64,000 nt of DNA from Paenibacillus sp. FSL H7-0331 (GTDB lineage Bacteria; Bacillota; Bacilli; Paenibacillales; NBRC-103111), in the NCBI RefSeq assembly GCF_001956045.1, contig NZ_MRTH01000023.1, forward strand, positions 59,418 through 123,417, written 5' to 3'. Shown here one piece after another: positions 8,503 through 18,152 of this stretch. Below the pieces are notes generated by a model that had not been told where the DNA came from, made no database searches, and saw nothing but the letters and a program-made list of their open reading frames with translations. The translations under genes were made by a program, and so were the position numbers. How positions within the stretch are numbered: position 1 is the stretch's first letter; each line of letters opens with the position of its first letter.

Positions 8503-8617
8503 ATTCACAAAACGTTAGGGAAATGTGAGGGCTTGCACGACGAGTGAATGTTCAAAAGGAGACTTTTTGAACTTCCTCAATAAGGTTGGAGCCCTATTTC
8601 GAGGAGGTTATCTTACT

Positions 8618-11020
8618 ATGCTGCCTTATGTTAGAAATCTCCTTACCAATAAGAGGCTCAATAACCGCAGTGTGTTTATAAGCATGTTAATTTCCAATAT
8701 CGTGATTTTGTTGCTGCCCTTGGTGATCGGATTCGTTCTGTACACCAAGGTGGAGAATATCATGATTGCCAACGCAAGCCGCTCCAATTTGGCCATGCTG
8801 GATCAACTTCGACTGACGATGGACAATCACTTTAAAGAGGTTCATCAATTAGCTCAGCAAATCGTATTTAACCCGAAGATCAATCTGCTGTTAAATAAGG
8901 ACAGTTCAGGGGATCGGTACGATGAAATCGAATTTATACGGTATCTAAAGTCCTACCAAAAAATAGACAGCGGCTTTATTAAGGACTTTTATGTTTATTT
9001 TCAAGGTAGCGACACTATCCTCTCGCCTTCCATGAGAACGGATACGAAAACCTTTTATGAACGTTATTACAAATACGAGGATATGAGTTACGAGCAGTGG
9101 AAAAAGGAACTGCTGCAAACCTATCAGGACATGCATTACCTCCCAACCGCAATGCTGCAGCGAGATGGAGGCATGGGTATGATGAATAATCAAGACAGAA
9201 CGTCGATCAACGTTATCACTTATGTTCAGTCGTTGCCCGTCCTCGAAATTTCGGACATTCGCGGCAGTTTAGTCATTCTTCTTGACGAACAGCAGATTAA
9301 AGACAGGTTGAAACAGATTGAGGTGGCGAATCAAAGCTTTCTTTATATTATTAATGATAAACAAAAAGTGATCTTGAGCACTTCTGACGAATATACGCTG
9401 TCTGATGATTTCTATGCCCAAATGACGAGCGGGATGGGTTTATTCAACTATTCCTTGAATGGGAAGGACATGACGATTTCCTATACAAGCACAGGTCAGG
9501 CAGGATGGAAATATATCTCTGTGATGCCAAAGGATCTCTATATGAAACCGGTTACTGCCATTAAAATGACTGCATTCTGGCTATTTATACTATGCCTTGT
9601 TGCAGGAGCCGGATTCGCTTATCTGGCTGCCTACCGAAATTATAGTCCAATCAAAAATATGGTTAATGCTATTATGCAAGGAAAACGGACTCTGAAGCGC
9701 CCTTCGGGGGACGAATATGAATTTATTAGGGAATCCATCGAAGGCTCACTTGTCGAGGAGAAACAACTGCGGGGCATGCTCTCCCAGCAGGCTCCTGTAA
9801 TGAGGGCGAATTTCTTGTCCCGCTTGATTCGAGGACATGTCGATTTAAGCCAGAATAACTCGGAGGAATCGCTCGGATTCATGGACATACCACCGTTTGC
9901 CTACAGATCTTATGCTGTTCTGGTGATCCAGGTGGACGATGTGTCCGGCTTTACTCATGACCAATCGGAAAAACAATGGGCTCTGGTCCGGTTCATTATT
10001 TCTAATATCGGTATGGATCTAGTCAATGAAAGTCACGTCGGGTACATTGTCGATCTGGACCGCGATCGTCTAGCGATGCTGATTAACCTGGACAACGAGG
10101 GGGCCGGGAAAGCTGCCGATGAACTCAAATCGATAGCCAGTTTACTCAAGCATATGATCGAAACCCGATTCAAGCTGATCCTTACTGTGGCCATTAGCAA
10201 GGTTCATGAAAGTCTTGAGGAGATCGGTGAAGGTTATGAAGAAGCTCTTGCAGCACTAGATTACAAAATGCTCATGGGACAAAGCGTAATTATTTGCTTC
10301 GATGACATCAACGAGGCAGAGCTGCACTATCATTATCCGATCGAAACCGAGGCACAGCTGATGAACCTGGTGAAAAGCGGAGATTTTGAAAGCGTTGAGA
10401 AGCTGCTCGACACTATTTATGAGCTTAATTTCACTTCAAATCAATTAACGCCTGAACTCGGAACCTGTATTTTTTTCAATATGGTGAGCACATTGCTTAA
10501 AATTATGAATGCCACGAATACCGGCTACCTTGGGATGGAAGAGGCAGGCATATTTGATCCAATTAAGCAGCTTCAGGGTTGTCATACAGCACAAGAGATG
10601 CATGTAAAAACGAAACGGTTTTACGAGCAGCTTACTAGACTGTTGCAGTCTGAGCGAAGTGATCATAGTGATCAACTGCTTGCCGACATCAAGCGGTTTA
10701 TCGACGGTCAATGCACGGATCCGAATCTCGGCCTCGCCATGATTTCCAATCATTGCGGGAAGACGCCGCAGTACCTATCTACCTTTTTCAAAAAAGCGAG
10801 TGGGCAAAATATAACGGACTATATTTCTAAAACACGTATCGATCAGGCAAAGATGCTTATGGAAAACAAGGCTTTGACTAATTTGCAAATTGCACAAATG
10901 GTTGGTTACACGAACGATTTGGCTTTTATACGCGTATTTAAAAAAATCGAAGGCATCACTCCAGGCAAGTACCGTGAAAGTCTATCCAATATTACTGTTT
11001 ATGAAGCTGAAACAAAATAG
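8618..11020 (+). CDS. Membrane-bound AraC-family regulator with extracytoplasmic sensor domain
   Basis: The protein has 800 residues from ATG 8618, which follows GAGGAGG; an open extension back to 8525 lacks a better site. TM1 lies at about residues 17-45 (SVFISMLISNIVILLLPLVI) and TM2 near residue 325 (AFWLFILCLVAGAGFAYLAA), enclosing a ~270-residue outside domain of dCache type. A cytoplasmic linker follows, and the C-terminal ~100 residues carry two AraC helix-turn-helix motifs (LAMISNHCGKTPQYLSTFF and LTNLQIAQMVGYTNDLAFIR). Sensing and DNA binding are in one chain, without a histidine kinase. It likely senses the sugar handled by the preceding transporter and activates this operon and the SLH protein gene downstream. 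Confidence 0.9.
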   Translation: MLPYVRNLLTNKRLNNRSVFISMLISNIVILLLPLVIGFVLYTKVENIMIANASRSNLAMLDQLRLTMDNHFKEVHQLAQQIVFNPKINLLLNKDSSGDRYDEIEFIRYLKSYQKIDSGFIKDFYVYFQGSDTILSPSMRTDTKTFYERYYKYEDMSYEQWKKELLQTYQDMHYLPTAMLQRDGGMGMMNNQDRTSINVITYVQSLPVLEISDIRGSLVILLDEQQIKDRLKQIEVANQSFLYIINDKQKVILSTSDEYTLSDDFYAQMTSGMGLFNYSLNGKDMTISYTSTGQAGWKYISVMPKDLYMKPVTAIKMTAFWLFILCLVAGAGFAYLAAYRNYSPIKNMVNAIMQGKRTLKRPSGDEYEFIRESIEGSLVEEKQLRGMLSQQAPVMRANFLSRLIRGHVDLSQNNSEESLGFMDIPPFAYRSYAVLVIQVDDVSGFTHDQSEKQWALVRFIISNIGMDLVNESHVGYIVDLDRDRLAMLINLDNEGAGKAADELKSIASLLKHMIETRFKLILTVAISKVHESLEEIGEGYEEALAALDYKMLMGQSVIICFDDINEAELHYHYPIETEAQLMNLVKSGDFESVEKLLDTIYELNFTSNQLTPELGTCIFFNMVSTLLKIMNATNTGYLGMEEAGIFDPIKQLQGCHTAQEMHVKTKRFYEQLTRLLQSERSDHSDQLLADIKRFIDGQCTDPNLGLAMISNHCGKTPQYLSTFFKKASGQNITDYISKTRIDQAKMLMENKALTNLQIAQMVGYTNDLAFIRVFKKIEGITPGKYRESLSNITVYEAETK

Positions 11021-11063
11021 AACATCGTAGAATCAAAATCAAGCTTTAGAGGAGTGAGCACAA

Positions 11064-14000
11064 TTGAACAAAACTTTTAATAAGACGCTATCTATCTTAT
11101 TGGTATTCACTTTTATTATGGGTCTAGGCTTTGTACCGCCACAGGATGCCCGAGCAGCATCAAGCAAAATTGACATTGCTCCGAGTAGGTCAAGTGTTGC
11201 AAGCTTTAAGGCAAGTTCAGCAAGTAGTGCTAGCACCAAAAAAGCGCCATATGCGGTTGATCATGCCGATCATAACCTCACCGCCAACGTCAATAATTTC
11301 TGGCAATGGGGCGGGACAGGTGGGCTCATTTTTCCTAAAACCGGCACTAGCCCCTTGTGGCTAGCGTTAGATTTGGGGTCGGCTCAAACTTTTGACGAAG
11401 TCAGCTTTGACATCCCGACAAACTTTGCCGGTGTGAACTTGCGCATGTCGGACTATGAAGTGTTATACACTTCAGATGCTAGTACTTGGACTAATCTGCC
11501 AGCGGCAAGAAACTCAGCTCCAAGTGAATATATCCGTAGCGCAAACAATTGGACTTTAGCGAAAAAGGTTACTGTTCCGTCGAGCGTTGATGCAAGTGAC
11601 CCGAATTGGGGCTCGCTAATGCCCAGCAATACCGATTGGACTGCCACAACCAATGGAACATTCGCGACACCTGTAACGGCGCGCTATGTGATGATCCATT
11701 TTACTCTGATGCCAAGCACTAGTTATTCGCTTGGGATATCAAATCTTAAAATTTTAAATACCCTAACCAGCCCCACAATTTTGCCTGCGTCCAGCTCATA
11801 TGTAAAGGGGAACGGAAACACGCCTTTGACAACGATTACACTTAACCGCGAGACACTTTCGAGCATAACGATGACAAACTCGGTTACAAACGCCGTGTAT
11901 CTTAAACCGCAAGATTATAACCTTGGTGTTATTTCTGGAGACACACAAACGGTCGCGTTTACAAATGCTTTTCTTGATTCCCTTCCGAATGGTGGCACAT
12001 CGCTGACATTTTATTTTTCCGGCGGCTTTACGCAACAATATAATTTAAATGTCAGGGTGCCTACGTATGCCGATACCTACTTAAATAACCCCGGCAGCGG
12101 CTATGCGATAATCACGCCCAACTATTCGGGAATGAGCCTTACAATCGGCCACCCGGCTGTTGTAGATGCAAATGCAGCAATCAGTAAGTTCCCTGTTTTC
12201 AATATTTCGAGAGCGCTTTCTGGTACTTCGGTTACCGGAACACTCATTGCGCCTGACGGTACGACGGCATATAGCTTCCCGGCAACTAGTGTTGATGCTG
12301 GCGGTAACGCTGTAGTATCTATCCCCGATTCTACAACGCTGACTAAAGGAACCTATAAGGCGGCTTTCACGCTCACAAACAATGGAAATACGTTTTATGA
12401 TAATTACTACTTTACCGTGATTGATAATTTCACAAATTACAGATCAACTCCCAATGCGAATAATTCAAATAATGCAAACGTCGCAAATGTGAATCCGGAT
12501 TCATGGGTGAATATCGCATATCCCGCTATACAGATGGACGCATCTGGTAAAATAACCTATGCACCGGATTACAAAGGCAATCAAATCATGGATTATTCGT
12601 CTGTCGGATATAAAGGCGGCGGTGTAGCTATTCCCAATGCACCTGTTCGCGCAAGGATATCGCCTCTTGCCGACAATACCCAAGATGCGTGGCAGACCAT
12701 TCAGGATGCTATCGACTACGTTTCAAGTTATCCCATTCAGGCAGACGGTATCCGCGGCGCTGTTTATTTGGAGCCGGGAGTGTTCCGAATAAGCAAGCCG
12801 CTTAATGTGACTACATCGGGAGTCGTTATACGGGGAGCAGGCGCGGGAACTGTCACTCCAGTTGTTGGAGATGGTTCGGTTGCCAATCCATACGACGAAC
12901 AAATAGCAAGTGAAAACGCTGAGTCGGGAGTTACAAAGCTTATTTCAACATGGAAGATAACAACTTCTTCTTATACTCCACCGTCAGACCATGCTTCGAC
13001 GGCAGGTAGTCCTTACACAAAGGGTTCAAACAGTACATTAATAAACTTTAACGGACAAGGCGCAACCACATCCGCCTCCTCATTTACTACCATTACGGAT
13101 CAATATGTGGGTGCCGGGCAATCTTCCGTGCATGTTGCAAGTGTATCCGATCTTTCAGTAGGCGATATCGTAACCGTACAAAAAGCGGTCAATGCGAACT
13201 GGGTGAAGGCAATGTATATGGATAAAGTTGACGGTGCGAGCAACTGGTTGCCTAATGGCAATCTGGAAAAGGGGTTTGCCGGCATACCTTTCACCGCTGA
13301 ACGTACCATCAAGAAAATCGATACGGCCACAAAAATGATAACGTTTGCTGAGCCGCTCTCTGATAATCTCGATATGCGTTGGGGCGTTTCTAGAGTACTA
13401 AAAACAACAGATGGCGGACGTATAAGTAATGTAGGCGTTGAAAATATTCAAGGAATTTCGCATTTTTACAATACAACCAAGCCTCTTCTGTCAAATAGAT
13501 ACGGCAAGAGTTTCCGGTCATATAATGACGAAAATCACGCGGAAGTGTTTGTTGCGATGGTTAACGTTCGTGATGGATGGATGCGCAACTTTACTACATA
13601 CCACATAGACAGCGCATTTGTTACAGAGGGCAATTCTCGAAATATAACCGTACAGGACGGTAATGTTTTAGATCCTGTCAGCCTCATGGATGCGGGAGAG
13701 CGCCGTTATTCCATTTATTATAAAGATTCAGAACATATGTTTACACAACGCGTATACTCAAGATTTATGCGTCATGCATTTATCGTTGATTCGTATACTT
13801 CCGGTCCCAATGTGTTCTACAACAGCTCAAGCGAGTACACGTCCAATGCAACTGAGCCGCATTTCCGCTGGTCGTCCGGTGGACTGTATGATAATGTTAT
13901 CGCACGCATATACCTGCAAAACAGATGGAACATGGGGACGTCCCACGGTTGGGCAGGGGTAAATTATCTGCTTTATAACTTCACCGGTCCGTTTATAGCA

Positions 14001-15638
14001 ACGCAACCTCAGATTTCACCAAACTACGTAATCGGGCATTCATTTGACAGCACCACCAATCGTTTGGGATCTGCTACCAACCCGGATACTGGGCGTCAGA
14101 AGCCGGACAGAGATTTATCTGATAATATGACCAGCGCCGGACTTAATGGCGGCAAGGTACCCAACTTTGAGGCATACGAATACAGCGTATTACAGAAGGT
14201 GACGCCAGCGGCTAACAATATGCCGGACAGCCTTTATGTCCAGCAGCTTATAAACAGCCATGGTTCGCAAGCGTCTGCGATGATCGCGGTCGATACCGTT
14301 CCGCCGATGGTTGACCTATCTGGCAGAAACGCAGACTTGAGTTCTTTGACATTGTCGAGCGGTACCCTAAGTCCTGCATTTGAGTCTGGCACAACAGCTT
14401 ACACTTCGAGTGTGGCTAGAGGCGTATCGAGCCTTACCGTAACGGCAGGTGTATATGATAGTAATGCTGCGATGACTGTGAATGGAATTCCGGTTATAAA
14501 CGGTCAAGTAAGCGGAGCTATTAGTCTGAATACGGGAAACAATACCATCACCATCGTGGTGACAGCAGGAAATGGTACGACGAAGACCTACAGTGTAATA
14601 GTTTACCGAGCAACCAGCAGTGGTAGTTCAAGTTCTGGTGGTGGCAGTTCAACGCCAAGCGACACCAAAGTGACAGCAACGGATGGTAAACTAACACTTG
14701 CCGCAGGCAAGTCAGGCGAAGTTAGTTTAAGCGATGCAATCGTTGTCTCAATTCCGTCCAATGCTACAGACAAAGAACTGAAATTAACGATTGAGAAAGT
14801 AGTGGATACTCAAAACCTTCTTACGAATAAAGAGGGTCTGGCTAGTTCGGTATTTGAGATTCTGAAAAACTTCCCAGAGAATTTCAATAATCCGATCACA
14901 CTGACCTTCGTTTTCGATCCAGTCAGCTTGAACCATAACCAAACGGCGGGTGTCTTCTACTATGATGAAGTGAAGAAAGTATGGGTAGAAGTCCCAGGAA
15001 GCAAAATTAACGGGAATCAGATTTCCGTAGAGGTAAATCACTTTACGAAATATGCGGTATTCGCCGTAGACCTTGTGGCGGAGAAGCCAATTCCAGACGT
15101 TAACTTAAGCGATATCACTCTACACTGGGCAGAGGCTAACATCAAGCAAGCGATAAGCAATGGAATCGTCACTGGTTATCCAGACGGCACATTTAAGCCG
15201 AACAATACGGTGACACGGGCGGAATTTGCTGTAATGCTGATGAATACACTGAAGCCGCAAGGAGAAGGAGCGGCGCTGACCTTCACAGACACAGTGGAGA
15301 TTGGAACATGGGCGCAGAAAGCAGTCGCTCAAGCGTTCAAATCAGGTATTGTTCAAGGATATGAGGATGGAAGCTACCGTCCAAATGCAGAAATTACACG
15401 CGCAGAGATGGCCGTGATGCTCGCCAACGCTTTGGGTCTGGCTATCGAAGCTGATTCTGCAACCGGCTTCGCGGACGACAAGAATGTTCCTGCGTGGTCG
15501 AAAAGTGCAGTAGCGGCGATGAAGAAACAAAGACTTGTTGAAGGTAAAGGTGACAACGAATTCGCTCCTATGACCCCAACAACGAGAGCCGAGGCTGTAA
15601 CGGTACTGCTGAACATGCTGACCCAAAAGGGCAAGTAA
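11064..15638 (+). CDS. Secreted SLH-anchored multidomain beta-helix protein (putative polysaccharide lyase/hydrolase)
   Basis: The protein has 1524 residues and a TTG start nine bases after GGAG. Order of parts: signal peptide (residues 1-31, cleavage near DARA-A); discoidin/CBM32-like module (~40-235; WLALDLGSAQTFDEVSFD, RYVMIHFT); X2-type Ig module (~240-335); a second Ig-like stretch (~340-455); right-handed beta-helix of pectate-lyase-superfamily type (~470-1070; DAWQTIQDAIDYVSSYP, GAVYLEPGVFRISKPL, GVVIRGAG); cadherin-like module (~1085-1180); Ser/Gly linker; a beta domain (~1205-1340); three SLH repeats (~1345-1520; TGYPDGTFKPNNTVTRAEFA). It is expected on the cell surface, bound through SLH to pyruvylated secondary cell-wall polymer. 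Catalytic residues cannot be assigned, so the substrate is unknown. Confidence 0.88.
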   Translation: MNKTFNKTLSILLVFTFIMGLGFVPPQDARAASSKIDIAPSRSSVASFKASSASSASTKKAPYAVDHADHNLTANVNNFWQWGGTGGLIFPKTGTSPLWLALDLGSAQTFDEVSFDIPTNFAGVNLRMSDYEVLYTSDASTWTNLPAARNSAPSEYIRSANNWTLAKKVTVPSSVDASDPNWGSLMPSNTDWTATTNGTFATPVTARYVMIHFTLMPSTSYSLGISNLKILNTLTSPTILPASSSYVKGNGNTPLTTITLNRETLSSITMTNSVTNAVYLKPQDYNLGVISGDTQTVAFTNAFLDSLPNGGTSLTFYFSGGFTQQYNLNVRVPTYADTYLNNPGSGYAIITPNYSGMSLTIGHPAVVDANAAISKFPVFNISRALSGTSVTGTLIAPDGTTAYSFPATSVDAGGNAVVSIPDSTTLTKGTYKAAFTLTNNGNTFYDNYYFTVIDNFTNYRSTPNANNSNNANVANVNPDSWVNIAYPAIQMDASGKITYAPDYKGNQIMDYSSVGYKGGGVAIPNAPVRARISPLADNTQDAWQTIQDAIDYVSSYPIQADGIRGAVYLEPGVFRISKPLNVTTSGVVIRGAGAGTVTPVVGDGSVANPYDEQIASENAESGVTKLISTWKITTSSYTPPSDHASTAGSPYTKGSNSTLINFNGQGATTSASSFTTITDQYVGAGQSSVHVASVSDLSVGDIVTVQKAVNANWVKAMYMDKVDGASNWLPNGNLEKGFAGIPFTAERTIKKIDTATKMITFAEPLSDNLDMRWGVSRVLKTTDGGRISNVGVENIQGISHFYNTTKPLLSNRYGKSFRSYNDENHAEVFVAMVNVRDGWMRNFTTYHIDSAFVTEGNSRNITVQDGNVLDPVSLMDAGERRYSIYYKDSEHMFTQRVYSRFMRHAFIVDSYTSGPNVFYNSSSEYTSNATEPHFRWSSGGLYDNVIARIYLQNRWNMGTSHGWAGVNYLLYNFTGPFIATQPQISPNYVIGHSFDSTTNRLGSATNPDTGRQKPDRDLSDNMTSAGLNGGKVPNFEAYEYSVLQKVTPAANNMPDSLYVQQLINSHGSQASAMIAVDTVPPMVDLSGRNADLSSLTLSSGTLSPAFESGTTAYTSSVARGVSSLTVTAGVYDSNAAMTVNGIPVINGQVSGAISLNTGNNTITIVVTAGNGTTKTYSVIVYRATSSGSSSSGGGSSTPSDTKVTATDGKLTLAAGKSGEVSLSDAIVVSIPSNATDKELKLTIEKVVDTQNLLTNKEGLASSVFEILKNFPENFNNPITLTFVFDPVSLNHNQTAGVFYYDEVKKVWVEVPGSKINGNQISVEVNHFTKYAVFAVDLVAEKPIPDVNLSDITLHWAEANIKQAISNGIVTGYPDGTFKPNNTVTRAEFAVMLMNTLKPQGEGAALTFTDTVEIGTWAQKAVAQAFKSGIVQGYEDGSYRPNAEITRAEMAVMLANALGLAIEADSATGFADDKNVPAWSKSAVAAMKKQRLVEGKGDNEFAPMTPTTRAEAVTVLLNMLTQKGK

Positions 15639-15665
15639 CATATAAATCAATTGGATAGCGAATTG

Positions 15666-15715
15666 AGGGTTTTTCTGCAAGTAGGCGAACAGTCTGCTTG
15701 CAGATAACCCTTTTT
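15666..15715 (+). terminator. Terminator after the SLH protein gene
   Basis: AGGGTT and CTGCAAG pair with CTTGCAG and AACCCT respectively across a 12-base loop; five T follow. Confidence 0.8.
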
Positions 15716-15790
15716 ACATTTTGATCATGTAGAGCGTTCTCATAATTTCTAAAGTTGTAAGATAAAATATACAGAAGCTGGATGATCCCA

Positions 15791-15856
15791 GGACGCGAAG
15801 AACGGATTGCTGTCATAAGAAGAGCAGGAATCCTAGCTGGACAAATCAGGGAATAA
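15791..15856 (+). pseudogene. 3' fragment of Nudix hydrolase gene (second copy)
   Basis: The last ~21 codons of the Nudix gene (GREERIAVIRRAGILAGQIR, stop TAA at 15854) stand here without the rest of the gene. They duplicate the end of the pseudogene at 3967-4285. The break upstream lies at the repeat boundary. Confidence 0.7.
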
Positions 15857-15924
15857 GGCAGCAGTAGATAGCATCCCCTTCCTGCGGCATGGTTAACGCC
15901 CAAACAATCCTTTGATGTATAATG
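15791..15924 (+). repeat. Right copy of the 134-bp direct repeat
   Basis: This is the partner of 4220-4353, same orientation, six mismatches. Its end includes TATAAT at 15918-15923, which may act as the -10 of the aldo/keto reductase promoter here (a TTAACG lies 19 bases upstream, a weak pairing). Confidence 0.9.
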
Positions 15925-15969
15925 GTACTTATGGAAAAGATCCAAATCGAAACTCTAGGAGGATATCAG

Positions 15970-16950
15970 ATGAAATATCGTAAACTGGGCAATAGTGGAT
16001 TAAAGGTCTCATTACTGGGATTGGGTACCAATGCATTAGGAGGGAGGGCCGACCAGGAGGAGTCGATCCGGATTATTGGGCAGGCGATAGACAAAGGCAT
16101 CAATTTCATCGATACCGCTAATATATATACCAAATCCGAGTCGGAGCGTATTATCGGGCTGACTTTGGAAGGCAAGAGACATGAGGTTGTATTAGCGACG
16201 AAGGCTGGACTAGTCCGCGGCAGTGGCCCTAACGAACGGGGATCTTCGCGATTTCATCTTCAGCAGGAGCTCGAAGGTAGTCTGCGTCGGCTAAAAACGG
16301 ATTATGTGGACTTATACCAAATACATACATTTGATCCAGAGACTCCGCTCGAAGAAACACTTAGAACGCTGGAAGACATGGTTAGCTCAGGCAAGGTGCG
16401 CTATATTGGTGCGTCCAACTACGCTGCATGGGAGCTGATGAAAGCACTTGGGATCAGCGAGCGTCGGGGCTGGAACCGTTTTGTTTCTCATCAAATTTGT
16501 TATTCGCTGGCTGATCGGACCCCTGAACAGGAGCTTGTTCCCATTTCTCTGGATCAAGGAGTGGGCATCATTCCGTATTTCCCGCTGGCAGGTGGCATTC
16601 TGACAGGGAAATATACATCCGTAGGTGCAGCACCTGAAGGATCGCGGGCCGATAAAGATCCTAACTTTGGCAAGTTTTTGACGGATGAAAGATTGCAGAT
16701 GAGTCAAAGTGTCAGTGAATTGGCTGCCAAGTGGGATTGTACTCCCGGCAATCTGTCACTATCCTGGCTGATGCACAATCCTGTCGTATCGACCGTTATT
16801 GTTGGAGCTTCAGGTGCTGCGCAGCTTGAGGAAAATTACAAAAGCTTATCGATTGAGCTGAATGCCGATCAACTGCAGGAGCTTGACCGGGTCAGTGAAT
16901 ATTCGCGTTATGGCAAGCCGTTCGCACATTTTCGACTGCCGCAAGCCTAA
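15970..16950 (+). CDS. Aldo/keto reductase
   Basis: The 326-residue protein has the complete AKR tetrad: Asp48 and Tyr53 (FIDTANIYTKSESE), Lys78 (LATKAG) and His119 (LYQIHTFDP). The C-terminal NADPH-binding segment has VVSTVIVGASGAAQLEEN. It reduces carbonyls with NAD(P)H in the cytoplasm; the subfamily resembles YghZ/YajO-type enzymes. ATG at 15970 follows AGGAGG by seven bases. The gene lies just right of the direct repeat and is thus the first intact gene outside the island. It is convergent with the EamA exporter, and no terminator is evident between them. Confidence 0.93.
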   Translation: MKYRKLGNSGLKVSLLGLGTNALGGRADQEESIRIIGQAIDKGINFIDTANIYTKSESERIIGLTLEGKRHEVVLATKAGLVRGSGPNERGSSRFHLQQELEGSLRRLKTDYVDLYQIHTFDPETPLEETLRTLEDMVSSGKVRYIGASNYAAWELMKALGISERRGWNRFVSHQICYSLADRTPEQELVPISLDQGVGIIPYFPLAGGILTGKYTSVGAAPEGSRADKDPNFGKFLTDERLQMSQSVSELAAKWDCTPGNLSLSWLMHNPVVSTVIVGASGAAQLEENYKSLSIELNADQLQELDRVSEYSRYGKPFAHFRLPQA

Positions 16951-17002
16951 AGGGTAGGAATGGCAATAGTATCGCTTGTTATTCACTGGACTTCTAATTT
17001 AG

Positions 17003-18019
17003 TTATTGTTTATGCTTTTTCAACAACGGCGCAAGCTGAACAGCAACAATGGCCGTTCCGGCGATACACAACGAGCCTGCTTGTAAATAGGTGATACTGC
17101 GTCCGAGAAACAAGATATCCATCAGGGCAACTTCCAGCAGCATTAAATTATTGATAAGGCTGCTTTCATAGGCGCGCAGCTGCTTTTGCGACCAAGCCCA
17201 AAGTGTAAAGGCCAACGCTCCGTTGATGGGTCCAAGCCATAACAGAATGAGGATCAGCTTTAAAGAGTAAGGCGGAATACCCTCTAGTATAAATCCAGTT
17301 AACAGCATACCTGCAGCCCCGATCAGCATTGGTGTAAGAACGAGTGCCGAAGGGGCTGTTTGTTTTCGGGTAAGCAAATAACGGGAATAGGTCAAGTGCA
17401 CAGCATTGCCAACACAGGATAGCAGGATCAAGCTGATGCCGATCAAACTGCTTTGGGCAAAATGCCACGGATAATAGTAAATGACGATGCCAGCCATAGC
17501 TGCGAGAACAGCCAGGAAGGTGGCGCGGCCCTTTAACTCACGCAGCCAAAGCGCGTCAATAACGAGCAGGAACAGCATATTTCCCACCGATAGGAACATG
17601 TTGGACTGCATAGGGGTCAAATAAAATTGGCCTGCATACTGAAGTCCTTGAGCCAGAATAAACCCGGTAATTCCAAGAAATAAATAGTTTTTCCAGGTCA
17701 GCTTCCATTTCCCCTGTGAAACTTCTGTATGAACGCTGTGATCCTCATGTACTCCATTTCCCTGAGCGTGCTTTCGATCACGAAGCCGCAGCACCACCCA
17801 TAAGGTCAACGCCGCTGCGCTGTAGCGCATGCCTGCAAGGGTAAAGGGGCCTACGCCCTCAGCAAACGCATATTGATTCAAAATGTAAGAGGAGGACCAC
17901 AGTAGCGTTACGAAGACGGCCGCTGCAATAGAAAGCGCACGAATCATCGAAAGCCCCCCGTTCGGACGCTGCCACACCCCTATGTTGCTATTGTTTTTAA
18001 CTTTCCTTTCTGCATCCAT
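17003..18019 (-). CDS. EamA/DMT family transporter
   Basis: The protein has ten predicted helices in two EamA repeats (LLWSSSYILNQYAFAEGVGP in the first; LILLWLGPINGALAFTLWAW in the second). A hydrophilic loop after TM2 (about residues 85-105) is rich in His and charged residues. The start at 18019 gives 338 residues, but ATG at 17947 (MIRALSIAAAV) has GGGGGG seven bases upstream and gives a start close to TM1; I cannot decide between them. The family exports metabolites, often amino acids. It is divergent from the SgrR-like regulator, whose target it probably is. Confidence 0.88.
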   Translation of the reverse strand: MDAERKVKNNSNIGVWQRPNGGLSMIRALSIAAAVFVTLLWSSSYILNQYAFAEGVGPFTLAGMRYSAAALTLWVVLRLRDRKHAQGNGVHEDHSVHTEVSQGKWKLTWKNYLFLGITGFILAQGLQYAGQFYLTPMQSNMFLSVGNMLFLLVIDALWLRELKGRATFLAVLAAMAGIVIYYYPWHFAQSSLIGISLILLSCVGNAVHLTYSRYLLTRKQTAPSALVLTPMLIGAAGMLLTGFILEGIPPYSLKLILILLWLGPINGALAFTLWAWSQKQLRAYESSLINNLMLLEVALMDILFLGRSITYLQAGSLCIAGTAIVAVQLAPLLKKHKQ

Positions 18020-18073
18020 AATAAGCTACTTCCCTTCTCACAAGGCTGTTTGGTAACTCCATAGTAAGCTTGT

Positions 18074-18123
18074 AAAAAGGGGATAAAAAGAGTAGACTTT
18101 CTTTAATTAATTTTCCCCTTTTT
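18074..18123. promoter_or_regulatory. Inverted repeat in the divergent promoter region
   Basis: AAAAAGGGGA and TCCCCTTTTT form a perfect 10-bp inverted repeat separated by 30 bases of AT-rich sequence, between the EamA and SgrR-like start codons. It is a candidate operator for the regulator at 18153. Confidence 0.4.
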
Positions 18124-18152
18124 GAATCATCACTCTGTTTAAGGAGATTTGT

